From contig NZ_JAQTZS010000010.1 of the NCBI RefSeq assembly GCF_028687635.1, forward strand, positions 1 to 64,000: a stretch of DNA of 64,000 nucleotides, read 5' to 3'. Below are positions 29,077 through 38,482 of the stretch, piece after piece; position 1 is the first letter of the stretch, and each line of letters starts with the position of its first letter. Origin of the DNA: Malikia sp. GTDB taxonomy: Bacteria > Pseudomonadota > Gammaproteobacteria > Burkholderiales > Burkholderiaceae_C. The translations under genes were made by a program, and so were the position numbers. The notes beneath the pieces were generated by a model, which was not told the origin of the DNA, made no database searches, and saw only the letters and a program-made list of their open reading frames with translations.

Positions 29077-30636
29077 TCAGAGCTTGATGCCGCGAGCGCC
29101 CGACGGGTCGAGCTTGAAGACGCCGACGAGCTCCTCCAGATGCCCGGCCTGGTCCTGCAGCGACTGCGCCGCCGCGGAGGCCTGCTCCACCATGGCCGCG
29201 TTCTGGTGCGTCACGTTGTTCATGTCCGAAATGGCGCTGTTGACGCGCTCGATGCCCACGGTCTGCTCGGAGCTGGCGTTGGCGATGCGGCCCATGATAT
29301 CGGTCACATGACCGATGCTCGCGACGATCTCGTCCATGGTCTCGCCGCCCTGACGCACCAGGACGCGACCGGCGCCGACCTTCTCGACCGAATCGTCGAT
29401 CAGCTGCTTGATCTCCCTGGCCGCGGTCGCCGAACGCTGCGCCAGGCTGCGCACCTCGGACGCCACCACGGCAAAGCCGCGTCCCTGCTCGCCGGCACGC
29501 GCCGCCTCCACTGCCGCGTTGAGCGCCAGGATGTTGGTCTGGAAGGCGATCGCGTCGATCACGCCGATGATGTCGACGATCTTGCTCGAGGAAGCATTGA
29601 TGGACTCCATCGTGCTGACCGCCTGCGACACCACGGCCCCGCCCTTGACGGCCACCTCGGACGCCGCCAGCGCGAGCTGATTGGCCTGGCGCGCGCTGTC
29701 GGCGTTCTGATTGACGGCGGAGGTGAGCTCCCGCATCGAAAACGCGGTCTTGTCCAGGGTACTGGCTTGCAGTTCCGTGCGCGAGGACAAGTCCGCGTTG
29801 CCGCTGGCGATGTCGCTGGCGGCCTGGTAGATGGTGTCGGTGCCGGCTCGCACCTGACCGACGATCTTGACCAGGCCATCGTTCATGTCCTTGAGCGCTT
29901 GCTGCAGTTCGCCGATTTCATTGCGCGAGTCGACCGTGATCGACTGCGTCAGATCGCCGGCAGCGATGCTCCTGGCGACCTGGACGCCCTGCTCCAGCGG
30001 CTGCGTCACCACCCTGCGGATGAAGGGATAGATCAGCATCAGCACCGGAATGCCCGTGATGACCGCAGCCAGGATCGACTTGAAACGCTGATCGGCCAGC
30101 TGGGCGTTGACCTGCTCCAGCGACACCTTCATGCTGACGGCGCCCAGCACCGTGTTCTCCGGCACCTGATGACACTGCAGGCAGTTCTTGCCGAGATAAT
30201 CGGACTTGGCCAGCGCCGGACGCACGGCACGCAGGTACTCGCCCTTGGCGTCGGATTCGACTTGAATCAGCGATTGACCATTATTGAGCACCCATTGCTC
30301 GGCCACGTCAGGCTCGCGGTCGTCCTTGTCATTACCGGGACCGAAGGCCTTGGTCACGCTGTCGCCGCGCAGCACCCGCACATCACGTATCGTGCCCAGC
30401 TGCTTGATCTGGTCCAGGAACACGTCGCGCTGCCCGACCGTGCCGGTCACCATCATGCCCGTCAGGCCAGCCATGGTGGCGCTGTGCATGCTCAGCGAAT
30501 AATCCTCGGCCTGCTTGAGCGCCGCCTCGCGGTAGACATAGCTTTGCCAGACGATCACGCCCGACCAGACCACGCACAAAGCCGCGGCGATCGTGATCAA
30601 CAACTGAACCCAAATCCTATACTTGGCCACTCGCAC
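29077..30636 (-). CDS. Methyl-accepting chemotaxis protein with periplasmic CxxCH heme-like motif
   Basis: HAMP plus MCP hairpin IDAIAFQTNILALNAAVEAARAGEQGRGFAVVASEVRSLAQRSA; periplasmic KNCLQCHQVPENTVLGAVSMKV. Start codon (GTG) uncertain. Confidence 0.92.
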   Translation of the reverse strand: MRVAKYRIWVQLLITIAAALCVVWSGVIVWQSYVYREAALKQAEDYSLSMHSATMAGLTGMMVTGTVGQRDVFLDQIKQLGTIRDVRVLRGDSVTKAFGPGNDKDDREPDVAEQWVLNNGQSLIQVESDAKGEYLRAVRPALAKSDYLGKNCLQCHQVPENTVLGAVSMKVSLEQVNAQLADQRFKSILAAVITGIPVLMLIYPFIRRVVTQPLEQGVQVARSIAAGDLTQSITVDSRNEIGELQQALKDMNDGLVKIVGQVRAGTDTIYQAASDIASGNADLSSRTELQASTLDKTAFSMRELTSAVNQNADSARQANQLALAASEVAVKGGAVVSQAVSTMESINASSSKIVDIIGVIDAIAFQTNILALNAAVEAARAGEQGRGFAVVASEVRSLAQRSATAAREIKQLIDDSVEKVGAGRVLVRQGGETMDEIVASIGHVTDIMGRIANASSEQTVGIERVNSAISDMNNVTHQNAAMVEQASAAAQSLQDQAGHLEELVGVFKLDPSGARGIKL

Positions 30637-30842
30637 GGTTTGTCTCCTAGGCGGCGAAAGGGCTATTCTAAGGAGGGTTTTAAAAGTAACCCATATGACA
30701 ATGGATTCGATCCATGTCGAAAAGACCGATCGAAAAGAATCGACCGGACTTTCCGTCTCGCCCATGATGCCGCCCAGCGGGAAACCGCCCACGGCGCCAC
30801 GGGACAAACCCTAGGCGACTCCAGGCGGGTGCCAGACCCGTC

Positions 30843-32387
30843 TCAGCTCTCGCGGCGCAGCGCCGGGAACAGCACCACGTCGCGAATGCTCGGGCTGTCG
30901 GTCAGCAGCATGATCAGGCGGTCGATGCCGATGCCACAGCCACCAGCCGGCGGCATGCCGTGCTCGAGCGCGCGCACGAAGTCGTGGTCGAAGAACATCG
31001 CCTCGTCGTCGCCGGCATGCTTGTTCTCCACCTGCGAATGGAAGCGGGCGGCCTGGTCCTCGGCGTCGTTGAGCTCGGAGAAGCCGTTGCCGACCTCGCG
31101 CCCGGTGATGTAGAGCTCGAAGCGCTCGGTCACGCTCGGATCATTGTCGCTGGCGCGCGCCAGTGGCGAGATCTCGGTCGGGTGGTTGCAGATGAAGGTC
31201 GGGTTCCAGAGCTTGTCCTCGACCGTCTCCTCGAAGTACATCACCTGCAGGCCAGCCAGGCTGCGGCTGTCCAGCCGGTCCTTGACCGGGTCCATGCCGA
31301 GCTTGCGCAACTGCGCGATCAGCCAGTCACGGTCGTCCACGCTGTCGCCAGCCTCGGTGTGCTTGAGGATGGCCTCGCGGATCGTCAGGCGCTCGAACGG
31401 GGCCTCCAGATCCACATCCTGGCCCTGGTAGCTGAGCTTGCCGGTGCCACAGACGCGGTTCGCGGCATGGCGGATCAGCTGCTCGGTGAACACCATCAGG
31501 TCGAGGTAGTTCCAGTAACCCGCGTAGAACTCCATCATGGTGAACTCGGGGTTGTGGCGCACGCTGATGCCTTCGTTGCGGAAGTTGCGGTTGATCTCGA
31601 ACACCCGCTCGAAACCGCCGACCAGCAGCCGCTTGAGATACAGCTCGGGCGCGATGCGCAGGAACATGTCCTGCTCCAGCGCGTTGTGGTGGGTGGTGAA
31701 GGGCCGGGCATTGGCGCCACCGGCGATCGGGTGCAGCATCGGCGTCTCGACTTCCAGGAACTCGTGCTGCACCATGAACTCGCGGATGCTGGTGACGGCC
31801 AGGCTGCGCGCCATGAAGCGCTTGCGCGCCTGCTCATCCATCATCAGGTCGACGTAGCGCTGGCGATACTTTGTCTCCTGGTCCTGCATGCCGTGGAACT
31901 TGTCGGGCATCGGACGCAGGCTCTTGGTCAGCATGCGGATGCGGTCGGCCTTGATGGTGAGCTCGCCGGTGCGGGTCTTGAACAGCTCGCCCTCGATCGC
32001 GATGATGTCGCCCAGGTCCCAGTGCTTGAAGGCGGCGTGGATGGCCTCGCCAACCCCCTCGTTGTTGATGTAGGCCTGGATGCGGCCGCCGGTCGGGCCG
32101 AAGGACGAATCCTGCACGGTCGCGAAGCTGGCCTTGCCCATCACGCGCTTGAGCATCATGCGGCCGGCGACCGAGACGCGCACCTTCATCGGCTCCAGCA
32201 TCTCGTTGCTGATATGGCCGTACTCGGCCTGCAGCTGCTCGGCGCGGTGCTGCGGCTTGAAGTCGTTCGGGAAGGCCGGGCCCTGGCCGGCGGCTTGCGC
32301 CTCGCGCAGGCCTTTGAGCTTCTCGCGGCGCTCGGTGATCAGCTGGTTGTGTTCTTCGGCCGGGATGGCGTGGTGTTCTTGCGTCAT
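30843..32387 (-). CDS. lysS: Lysyl-tRNA synthetase
   Basis: Class II aaRS motifs: [84 protein letters not shown]. Confidence 0.97.
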   Translation of the reverse strand: MTQEHHAIPAEEHNQLITERREKLKGLREAQAAGQGPAFPNDFKPQHRAEQLQAEYGHISNEMLEPMKVRVSVAGRMMLKRVMGKASFATVQDSSFGPTGGRIQAYINNEGVGEAIHAAFKHWDLGDIIAIEGELFKTRTGELTIKADRIRMLTKSLRPMPDKFHGMQDQETKYRQRYVDLMMDEQARKRFMARSLAVTSIREFMVQHEFLEVETPMLHPIAGGANARPFTTHHNALEQDMFLRIAPELYLKRLLVGGFERVFEINRNFRNEGISVRHNPEFTMMEFYAGYWNYLDLMVFTEQLIRHAANRVCGTGKLSYQGQDVDLEAPFERLTIREAILKHTEAGDSVDDRDWLIAQLRKLGMDPVKDRLDSRSLAGLQVMYFEETVEDKLWNPTFICNHPTEISPLARASDNDPSVTERFELYITGREVGNGFSELNDAEDQAARFHSQVENKHAGDDEAMFFDHDFVRALEHGMPPAGGCGIGIDRLIMLLTDSPSIRDVVLFPALRRES

Positions 32388-32430
32388 GGGGCTAGGGGGG
32401 TTGCGGCGTGCGCGGCCTGCGCACAAACCC

Positions 32431-33729
32431 CTATTCTAATTTTTCGCGCGACTGGCGGTTCAGTTCCTCCAGCTCGCGCAGCTTGGCGGCGATCTTGATC
32501 TCCAGCCCGCGCTCGACCGGACGGTAGAAGCCGGGACTTGCCATGCCGTCTGGCAGGTAGTGCTCGCCCGCGGCGAAGCCGCCCGCCTCGTCATGCGCAT
32601 AGCGGTACTCGTGCCCGTAGCCCAGTTCCCTCATCAGCTTGGTCGGCGCATTGCGCAGGTGCAGCGGCACCGGCCGCGTGCCGTCCTGCTTCACGAAGGC
32701 CTTGGCCGCGTTGAACGCCTGATAGACCGCATTGCTCTTGGCCGCCACCGCGAGGTAGACCAGCGCCTCGGCCAGCGCGAGTTCGCCCTCGGGCGATCCG
32801 AGGCGCTGGTAGACCTCGGCCGCGTCGAGACAGAGGCGCAACGCGCGCGGGTCGGCCAGGCCGATGTCCTCGCTCGCCATTCGGACCATGCGCCGCGCCA
32901 GGTAGCGCGGATCGGCGCCGCCGTCGAGCATGCGCGCGAACCAGTACAGCGCCGCGTCGGGGTCCGAGCCGCGCACGCTCTTGTGCAGCGCCGACATCTG
33001 GTCATGGAACTGCTCGCCCCCCTTGTCGTAGCGGCGCATGCGCTCGCCCAGCACCTTGAGCAGCCAGTCGTCCGTGATTTCAGGCAGCTGCTGCGCCTGC
33101 GCGGTGACCGCCAGCGTCTCCAGCGTGTTGAGCAGGCGACGCGCGTCGCCATCGGCATAGGCCAGCAGCCGCTGCAACGCGGCTTGCTCCAGCGTCGGCA
33201 CCGCGCCGATCGCCTGCGCGCGCTGCACCAGCCGGGCTAGATCGTCCTCGGACAGTGGCTGCAGCACATAGACCGCCGCGCGTGACAGCAACGCCGAATT
33301 GACCTCGAAGCTCGGGTTCTCGGTCGTCGCGCCGACGAAGGTGAACAGGCCGCTTTCGACATGCGGCAGGAAGGCGTCCTGCTGGCTCTTGTTGAAGCGG
33401 TGCACCTCGTCGACGAAGACGATGGTCGCCCGCGGCTGCAGGCCGTCCCTGACATGCTCGGCTTTTTCCACCGCCTCGCGGATGTCCTTGACCCCGCCGA
33501 GCACCGCGCTGATCGCGATGAACTGCGCGTCGAAGGCCTGCGCCATCAGGCGCGCGATCGTGGTCTTGCCGACCCCGGGCGGCCCCCAGAGGATGCAGCT
33601 GTGCGGGCGGCCCGACTCGAAGGCGATGCGCAGCGGCATGCCAGGCCCGAGCAGGTGCTGCTGGCCGATGACTTCCGAGAGGCGGTGCGGGCGCAGCTGC
33701 TCGGCCAGCGGGACATGAGGCTTGTTCAC
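32431..33729 (-). CDS. rarA: Replication-associated recombination ATPase RarA/MgsA (GTG start likely)
   Basis: [28 protein letters not shown]...[17 protein letters not shown]...[21 protein letters not shown]. Confidence 0.95.
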   Translation of the reverse strand: MNKPHVPLAEQLRPHRLSEVIGQQHLLGPGMPLRIAFESGRPHSCILWGPPGVGKTTIARLMAQAFDAQFIAISAVLGGVKDIREAVEKAEHVRDGLQPRATIVFVDEVHRFNKSQQDAFLPHVESGLFTFVGATTENPSFEVNSALLSRAAVYVLQPLSEDDLARLVQRAQAIGAVPTLEQAALQRLLAYADGDARRLLNTLETLAVTAQAQQLPEITDDWLLKVLGERMRRYDKGGEQFHDQMSALHKSVRGSDPDAALYWFARMLDGGADPRYLARRMVRMASEDIGLADPRALRLCLDAAEVYQRLGSPEGELALAEALVYLAVAAKSNAVYQAFNAAKAFVKQDGTRPVPLHLRNAPTKLMRELGYGHEYRYAHDEAGGFAAGEHYLPDGMASPGFYRPVERGLEIKIAAKLRELEELNRQSREKLE

Positions 33730-33916
33730 GGTCTCGATTATCCGGTGGTCGGGGTCCTGCGGGCGACGAACACCATGCCGTATCGCTCGACCCATTCAAC
33801 GATTGTCGAATTCATCCTATCCCATTAGGATGCTCCAAGGACATTTCATTTCCATCAAAACCCGAGTCGCGCTCCACCGGCCGGCCATCGGATCATCTGA
33901 ACAGGGAGCAACCAAG

Positions 33917-35050
33917 ATGAAGCTATCGCATGAACCCGCAGCGGCGAAAGACAGCGACCCAAAGGGGGGGCTGACCAAGATTCTCGCGGCGGTCGGCTTC
34001 TCGTTGCTGTACGCCGGCGCGCTGGCCCAGGCCCCCGCGCTGCAGGCCTACGGCGCCGACCCGACCCAGACCTCGGTCTCGGGTCTCTCATCCGGCGCCT
34101 ACATGGCGGTGCAGTTGCAGGTGGCCTACTCGAAGGACATCATCGGCGCCGGCGTGATCGCGGGTGGACCCTATTACTGCGCGGGCAATCTGTACAGTAC
34201 CTGGTCGCCAATCGAAAAACTGGAGCACTGCATGGGCAAAAGCCCTTCCTTGCAGGAGGACGCGGACAGGGCGAGCAAGGAGCTGCAAAACCTGGCCGCC
34301 AAGGGCCTGATAGACGACGTCGCCCATCTCGCGAACCGGCGCATCTACGTCTTCCATGGCAGCAAGGATGAGATCGTGCTGGAGCCGGCAACCAAGGCGA
34401 CGGTATCGTTTTTTCAGCAAGCCGGGGTCAAGCACCTCAAATACGACAACCAGCTTGGCGCAGGCCATGCGGTGATTTCCCCGGGCCAGGGCAACGACTG
34501 CCCGGACAACGCGAGCCCCTACATCAGCCACTGCCAGATCGACAAGACGGATCAGCCATACGACCAGGCCGGCGAACTGCTCAAGCATATCTATGAGTCG
34601 CCGGGCAAAGCCCCCCTGAATCCACCGGGCACCGCGTCTTCCGACCAGATCGTAGCCTTCGACCAGCGTCCCTACACTAGCGGCGCGACCAACATGGCTG
34701 ACACAGGCTACCTCTACGTGCCGCAGGTCTGCACAGAAGCGGGTTCGAACTGCAAAGTGCATGTCGCCTTGCACGGTTGCCTGCAGTCCGACCAATCCCT
34801 GCAGGAGACCCAGCAGCCCGAGCGCTTTCACCGCGACGCAGGCTACAACCGCTGGGCCGAGACCAACCGCCTGCTGGTGCTCTACCCACAGGTCAACCGG
34901 TCTTCCCTCTGGTGGAACACCAACCCCACGGGCTGCTGGGACTGGTGGGGCTACAGCGGCTACTGGTGGCGCAACGATTACGCCTACAAGTCCGCGCCCC
35001 AGATGAAGGCCATCATGGCGATGACGCGCCGACTCACTGAACGCCCCTGA
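33917..35050 (+). CDS. Extracellular PHA/PHB depolymerase-like serine esterase
   Basis: VSGLSSGAYMAVQLQVAYS lipase-type nucleophile motif; YLYVPQVCTEAGSNCKVHVALHGCLQ; N-terminal hydrophobic segment. Confidence 0.85.
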   Translation: MKLSHEPAAAKDSDPKGGLTKILAAVGFSLLYAGALAQAPALQAYGADPTQTSVSGLSSGAYMAVQLQVAYSKDIIGAGVIAGGPYYCAGNLYSTWSPIEKLEHCMGKSPSLQEDADRASKELQNLAAKGLIDDVAHLANRRIYVFHGSKDEIVLEPATKATVSFFQQAGVKHLKYDNQLGAGHAVISPGQGNDCPDNASPYISHCQIDKTDQPYDQAGELLKHIYESPGKAPLNPPGTASSDQIVAFDQRPYTSGATNMADTGYLYVPQVCTEAGSNCKVHVALHGCLQSDQSLQETQQPERFHRDAGYNRWAETNRLLVLYPQVNRSSLWWNTNPTGCWDWWGYSGYWWRNDYAYKSAPQMKAIMAMTRRLTERP

Positions 35051-35192
35051 GCCAGCCATGCCAAGCCACCGACTGCGACCAGCCGCCGCACCCGGAACGC
35101 CATGAGCAGCCAACTGCCGCACGCAGCGGCGTGGCTGCGCCAGCGCTGCGGTGCGATCTCGCTGCTCATATCGAGGTGCGCCTGGGCGGGAT

Positions 35193-36050
35193 CTACGCGC
35201 TGGCGGCGAGCACCTCGGGCCGCTGGGGCACGACATCCCGCACCAAACGCTGCGGATGGGAAAAGCACAGGAAGCGCTCGTTGGTCGCGCGGCCGATCGC
35301 GCAGAGCCCGACCTGTTCGGCCACGGCCAGTCCCATCTGCGTCGTGCCGCTGCGCGAGACCACGACCGGAATCCCCATCTGGGCCGACTTGATCACCATC
35401 TCGCTGGTCAGCCGGCCCGTGGTGTAGAAGACCTTGTCCGCGCCCTGCATTGCTGCCGGGTCCTGCAGCCACATCCAGCCCGCGATGGTGTCGACCGCGT
35501 TGTGGCGGCCGACATCCTCGACGAACAGCAGCAGCTCGGAGCCGCGAAACAGCGCACAGCCATGCACCGAGCCGGAGCGCTTGTAGACGGAGTCCTGCTG
35601 CCGGATCTGGCGCACGATCGCGTACAGATCCGACTGACGCAGCTGGGCCTCGGACGGCAGCTCGATCAGGTCGACCTCGTCCATCAGGCCGCCGAAGACG
35701 CTGCCCTGGCCGCAGCCGGTCGTGACCACGCGGCGCGCGGTACGATCCTCGATCGCCGCGATGCCATGGCGGGTCCTGACCGCAGCGGCACCGACCTCCC
35801 AGTCGACCGTGATCGACTCGATCTCATCGACCGAGCCGATCAGCCGCTGGTTGCGCAGATAGCCCAGCACCAGCCACTCGGGATGGGCGCCCAGCGTCAT
35901 CAGCGTGACGAGCTCGCGCCTATCGACATAGATCGTCAGGTCGCGCTCGGCGGGAATGGCGATCTCGCGCGGCTGGCCAAACTCGTCATGCACCGTGACC
36001 TGACAGGTCTGCGGCGCGCGAGCCTGGGTCAGCTCAGGGCTTTTTGTCAC
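35193..36050 (-). CDS. fdhD: Formate dehydrogenase accessory sulfurtransferase
   Basis: RRVVTTGCGQGSVF..., VHGCALF, LLLFVEDVGRHNAVDTIAG; start (GTG at 36048-36050) inferred. Confidence 0.92.
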   Translation of the reverse strand: MTKSPELTQARAPQTCQVTVHDEFGQPREIAIPAERDLTIYVDRRELVTLMTLGAHPEWLVLGYLRNQRLIGSVDEIESITVDWEVGAAAVRTRHGIAAIEDRTARRVVTTGCGQGSVFGGLMDEVDLIELPSEAQLRQSDLYAIVRQIRQQDSVYKRSGSVHGCALFRGSELLLFVEDVGRHNAVDTIAGWMWLQDPAAMQGADKVFYTTGRLTSEMVIKSAQMGIPVVVSRSGTTQMGLAVAEQVGLCAIGRATNERFLCFSHPQRLVRDVVPQRPEVLAASA

Positions 36051-36414
36051 TGTTCTTGGGCACGGGCGCTGCGGCGGTTGCGGTTGCGGTTGCGGTTGCG
36101 GTTGCGGTTGCGGTTGCGCCAGCATTGGCCGCAGGCGCAGCGGGTGCTGGCACGGCGGCGACGAATGGCCCGGGATCGGTACAGGCCGGAGCCACCGCCG
36201 GCCTGGCCGCCTGGGGATGGGTCTTGAAGTAATGCGCGGCCGCCTTCTCGGACGCCAGGCAGGTCTTGTAGCCATCGACCCGGGTCTGGTGCGCGGCTCG
36301 GGCCTTGGTCTCGGCCGCCTTGGCCTGGTCCTCGGGGCTGAGCTCCGACGTCGGCAGCTTGGCCAGCACGGCAGCGGGCAACAGGGCGAGCAGCGCTAGG
36401 GTTTTCAGTTTCAT
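36034..36414 (-). CDS. Small exported protein with Ala-Thr repeat tail (formate dehydrogenase cluster)
   Basis: 126 aa, signal peptide MKLKTLALLALLPAAVLA; repeat tail ATATATATATAT. Confidence 0.7.
   Translation of the reverse strand: MKLKTLALLALLPAAVLAKLPTSELSPEDQAKAAETKARAAHQTRVDGYKTCLASEKAAAHYFKTHPQAARPAVAPACTDPGPFVAAVPAPAAPAANAGATATATATATATATAAAPVPKNSDKKP
36075..36116 (-). repeat. (CGGTTG)7 microsatellite
   Basis: Seven perfect hexamers read directly. Confidence 0.95.
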
Positions 36415-36435
36415 GTGGGTTCCTGGGCGCGGGAT

Positions 36436-37611
36436 TCAGGACTGGCGGCGGGCGATGCTGGCCACGGCACTGCGCCGGACCGGAATCTTGCCGGCCTGGA
36501 TGTCGTCATGCCAGAGCTGATGGTGCTCGCGCGCCCAGCCCGGCTCGACATAGCCGGTCTTCATCGCGCGGTAGGCGCCGCGCACGCCGACCGTGCCCAT
36601 GTAGACATGGCCGGCGATCATGGCACAGGAGAGCAGCGCCAGCGTGGCATGGACGACATGCGCGAGCTGCATGTCGGCGCGGAAATAGTCCAGCCCCGGC
36701 ACCAGCTTGTCGAGCATCAGGCCAGAGGCCACCAGCAACAGGCCGGGAATCGTCACCGCCCACCAGAAGATGCCCTTCTCGCCCGCGTTGAAACGGTGCG
36801 AGGGCAGCTGGCCCTGCCCCAGCATGCCGCCGGCGCGCGCCAGCCACTGGATGTCGGCCCGGTTCGCGATGTTGTCCTTGATGAAGGTCGCGATCATCAC
36901 CAGCAGCGAAACCGCGAACAGCGGCCCGACGAAGTTGTGCAGGTTCTTGAGCGCGTAGGCCAGCCAGCCGAACAGCGTGCCGCCCAGCACCGGCAGCAGG
37001 AAGAACTTGCCGAACGCCAGCACCAGCCCCGACAGCGCCAGCGTCAGGAAGGCGGCGGCGTTGCTCCAGTGCGCGGCGCGCTCGAACGGGGTGAAGCGCT
37101 CGATCGGCTCGCCCTGTCCCGGCGGATGCTCCTCGCCGAGCGGTCCCTTGGCGAAGTAGAACAGCCCGAGCGCGAGCGCGACGATCAGCAGCAAGGCGGC
37201 ACCGTAAGGCAGCAGCACGCGGTTGCGCAGCTGGCGCCAGGCCTCGCCGGCGCTGGCCGGGCGCACCAGCGGGTACTGCACGGTCGGCTGGATCAGGGTG
37301 CCATATTCGGCATAGGGCAGGTTGACCGTGCCGGTCACGCCCTGCCCGACCTGGCGCCAGACCGGCGTGTTGTTGCCGGGCTGGACCTGGGTCCGCTGGG
37401 CATTGCTTTGCTCGGCATAGCCGGGCTCGGCGCTGGCATCCTGCAGCGTCAGGATGTCGGCGCTGCGGATGGCCGGCGCTGCTGTCGGCAGGGTGACGGG
37501 CGCAGCAACTGGCCCGGACTCGGCGGCAAGCACCAGCCCGCCAGCCAGCAGCAGCGCGGCGAGCAGGCCAGCGCGCAGCGGCGAGGTGGCAGAGAAAAAG
37601 ATCCGGTTCAT
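36436..37611 (-). CDS. Formate dehydrogenase gamma (cytochrome b556) subunit
   Basis: RFTPFERAAHWSNAAAFLTLALSGLVLAFGKF; HNFVGPLF; HVVHATLALLSCAMIAGHVYMGTVG. Confidence 0.9.
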   Translation of the reverse strand: MNRIFFSATSPLRAGLLAALLLAGGLVLAAESGPVAAPVTLPTAAPAIRSADILTLQDASAEPGYAEQSNAQRTQVQPGNNTPVWRQVGQGVTGTVNLPYAEYGTLIQPTVQYPLVRPASAGEAWRQLRNRVLLPYGAALLLIVALALGLFYFAKGPLGEEHPPGQGEPIERFTPFERAAHWSNAAAFLTLALSGLVLAFGKFFLLPVLGGTLFGWLAYALKNLHNFVGPLFAVSLLVMIATFIKDNIANRADIQWLARAGGMLGQGQLPSHRFNAGEKGIFWWAVTIPGLLLVASGLMLDKLVPGLDYFRADMQLAHVVHATLALLSCAMIAGHVYMGTVGVRGAYRAMKTGYVEPGWAREHHQLWHDDIQAGKIPVRRSAVASIARRQS

Positions 37612-37624
37612 GGCTCGCTCCGGT

Positions 37625-37870
37625 TCAGGGCTGGGTCGAGCGGCTGTACTCGTTCTGGCCGTACTGGGCACGCGCGCGCAACTGCCGGCTCCAGGCATTG
37701 GCGTCGCCGGCCTGCCAGCCCGGCTGTGCGTAGGGGCTCTGGCCCACGCCCTGGTGGGCCGGCCGGTCGGACTTGATGCCGCCGCCGAGCTGCTGCGGCT
37801 GCTCGCCGCAGGCCGACAGCGCGAGCACGGCGCCAAGCAGCGCGCCCAGGGTCAGCAGGCGTGGCTTCAT
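37625..37870 (-). CDS. Small lipoprotein (81 aa) between FDH beta and gamma genes
   Basis: MKPRLLTLGALLGAVLALSACGEQ lipobox LSAC; overlaps adjacent gene by 4 bp. Confidence 0.65.
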   Translation of the reverse strand: MKPRLLTLGALLGAVLALSACGEQPQQLGGGIKSDRPAHQGVGQSPYAQPGWQAGDANAWSRQLRARAQYGQNEYSRSTQP

Positions 37871-38481
37871 GATGCGCCTCCCTGCGGCTTGGCCGGCTTG
37901 CTGCCGTAGGCGGTGCCCCAGCCCCAGACCTCGGCGCCCTTGCCGCGCTGCACGACCCGGGTGCGGAAGATGTCAGCCACCACGTCGCCATCACCCGCGA
38001 GCAGCGCCTTGGTCGAGCACATCTCGGCGCAGGCCGGCAGCTTGCCCTCGGCCAGGCGATTGCGCCCGTATTTCTCGAACTCGGCCTGGCTGCCGTTCTC
38101 CTCCGGGCCGCCGGAGCAGAAGGTGCACTTGTCCATCTTGCCGCGCACGCCGAAGGTGCCGTTGGACGGGAACTGCGGCGCGCCGAAGGGACAGGCGTAG
38201 CTGCAGTAGCCGCAGCCGATGCAGACATCCTTGTCGTGCAGCACCACGCCCTCGTCGGTGCGGTAGAAGCACTGCACCGGACAGACCGCCATGCAGGGCG
38301 CGTCGCTGCAGTGCATGCAGGCGACCGAGATCGACTTCTCGCCCGGCACGCCGTCGTTGAGCGTGACGACGCGGCGGCGGTTCACGCCCCAGGGCACCTC
38401 GTGCTCGTTCTTGCAGGCGGTGACGCAACCGTTGCACTCGATGCAGCGCTCGGCGTCACAAATGAATTTCATGCGTGCCAT
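37867..38481 (-). CDS. Formate dehydrogenase beta subunit (4Fe-4S ferredoxin type)
   Basis: CDAERCIECNGCVTACKNEHEVPWGVNRRRVV; CMHCSDAPCMAVCPVQCF; CIGCGYCSYACPFGAP. Confidence 0.93.
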   Translation of the reverse strand: MARMKFICDAERCIECNGCVTACKNEHEVPWGVNRRRVVTLNDGVPGEKSISVACMHCSDAPCMAVCPVQCFYRTDEGVVLHDKDVCIGCGYCSYACPFGAPQFPSNGTFGVRGKMDKCTFCSGGPEENGSQAEFEKYGRNRLAEGKLPACAEMCSTKALLAGDGDVVADIFRTRVVQRGKGAEVWGWGTAYGSKPAKPQGGAS

Positions 38482-38482
38482 C

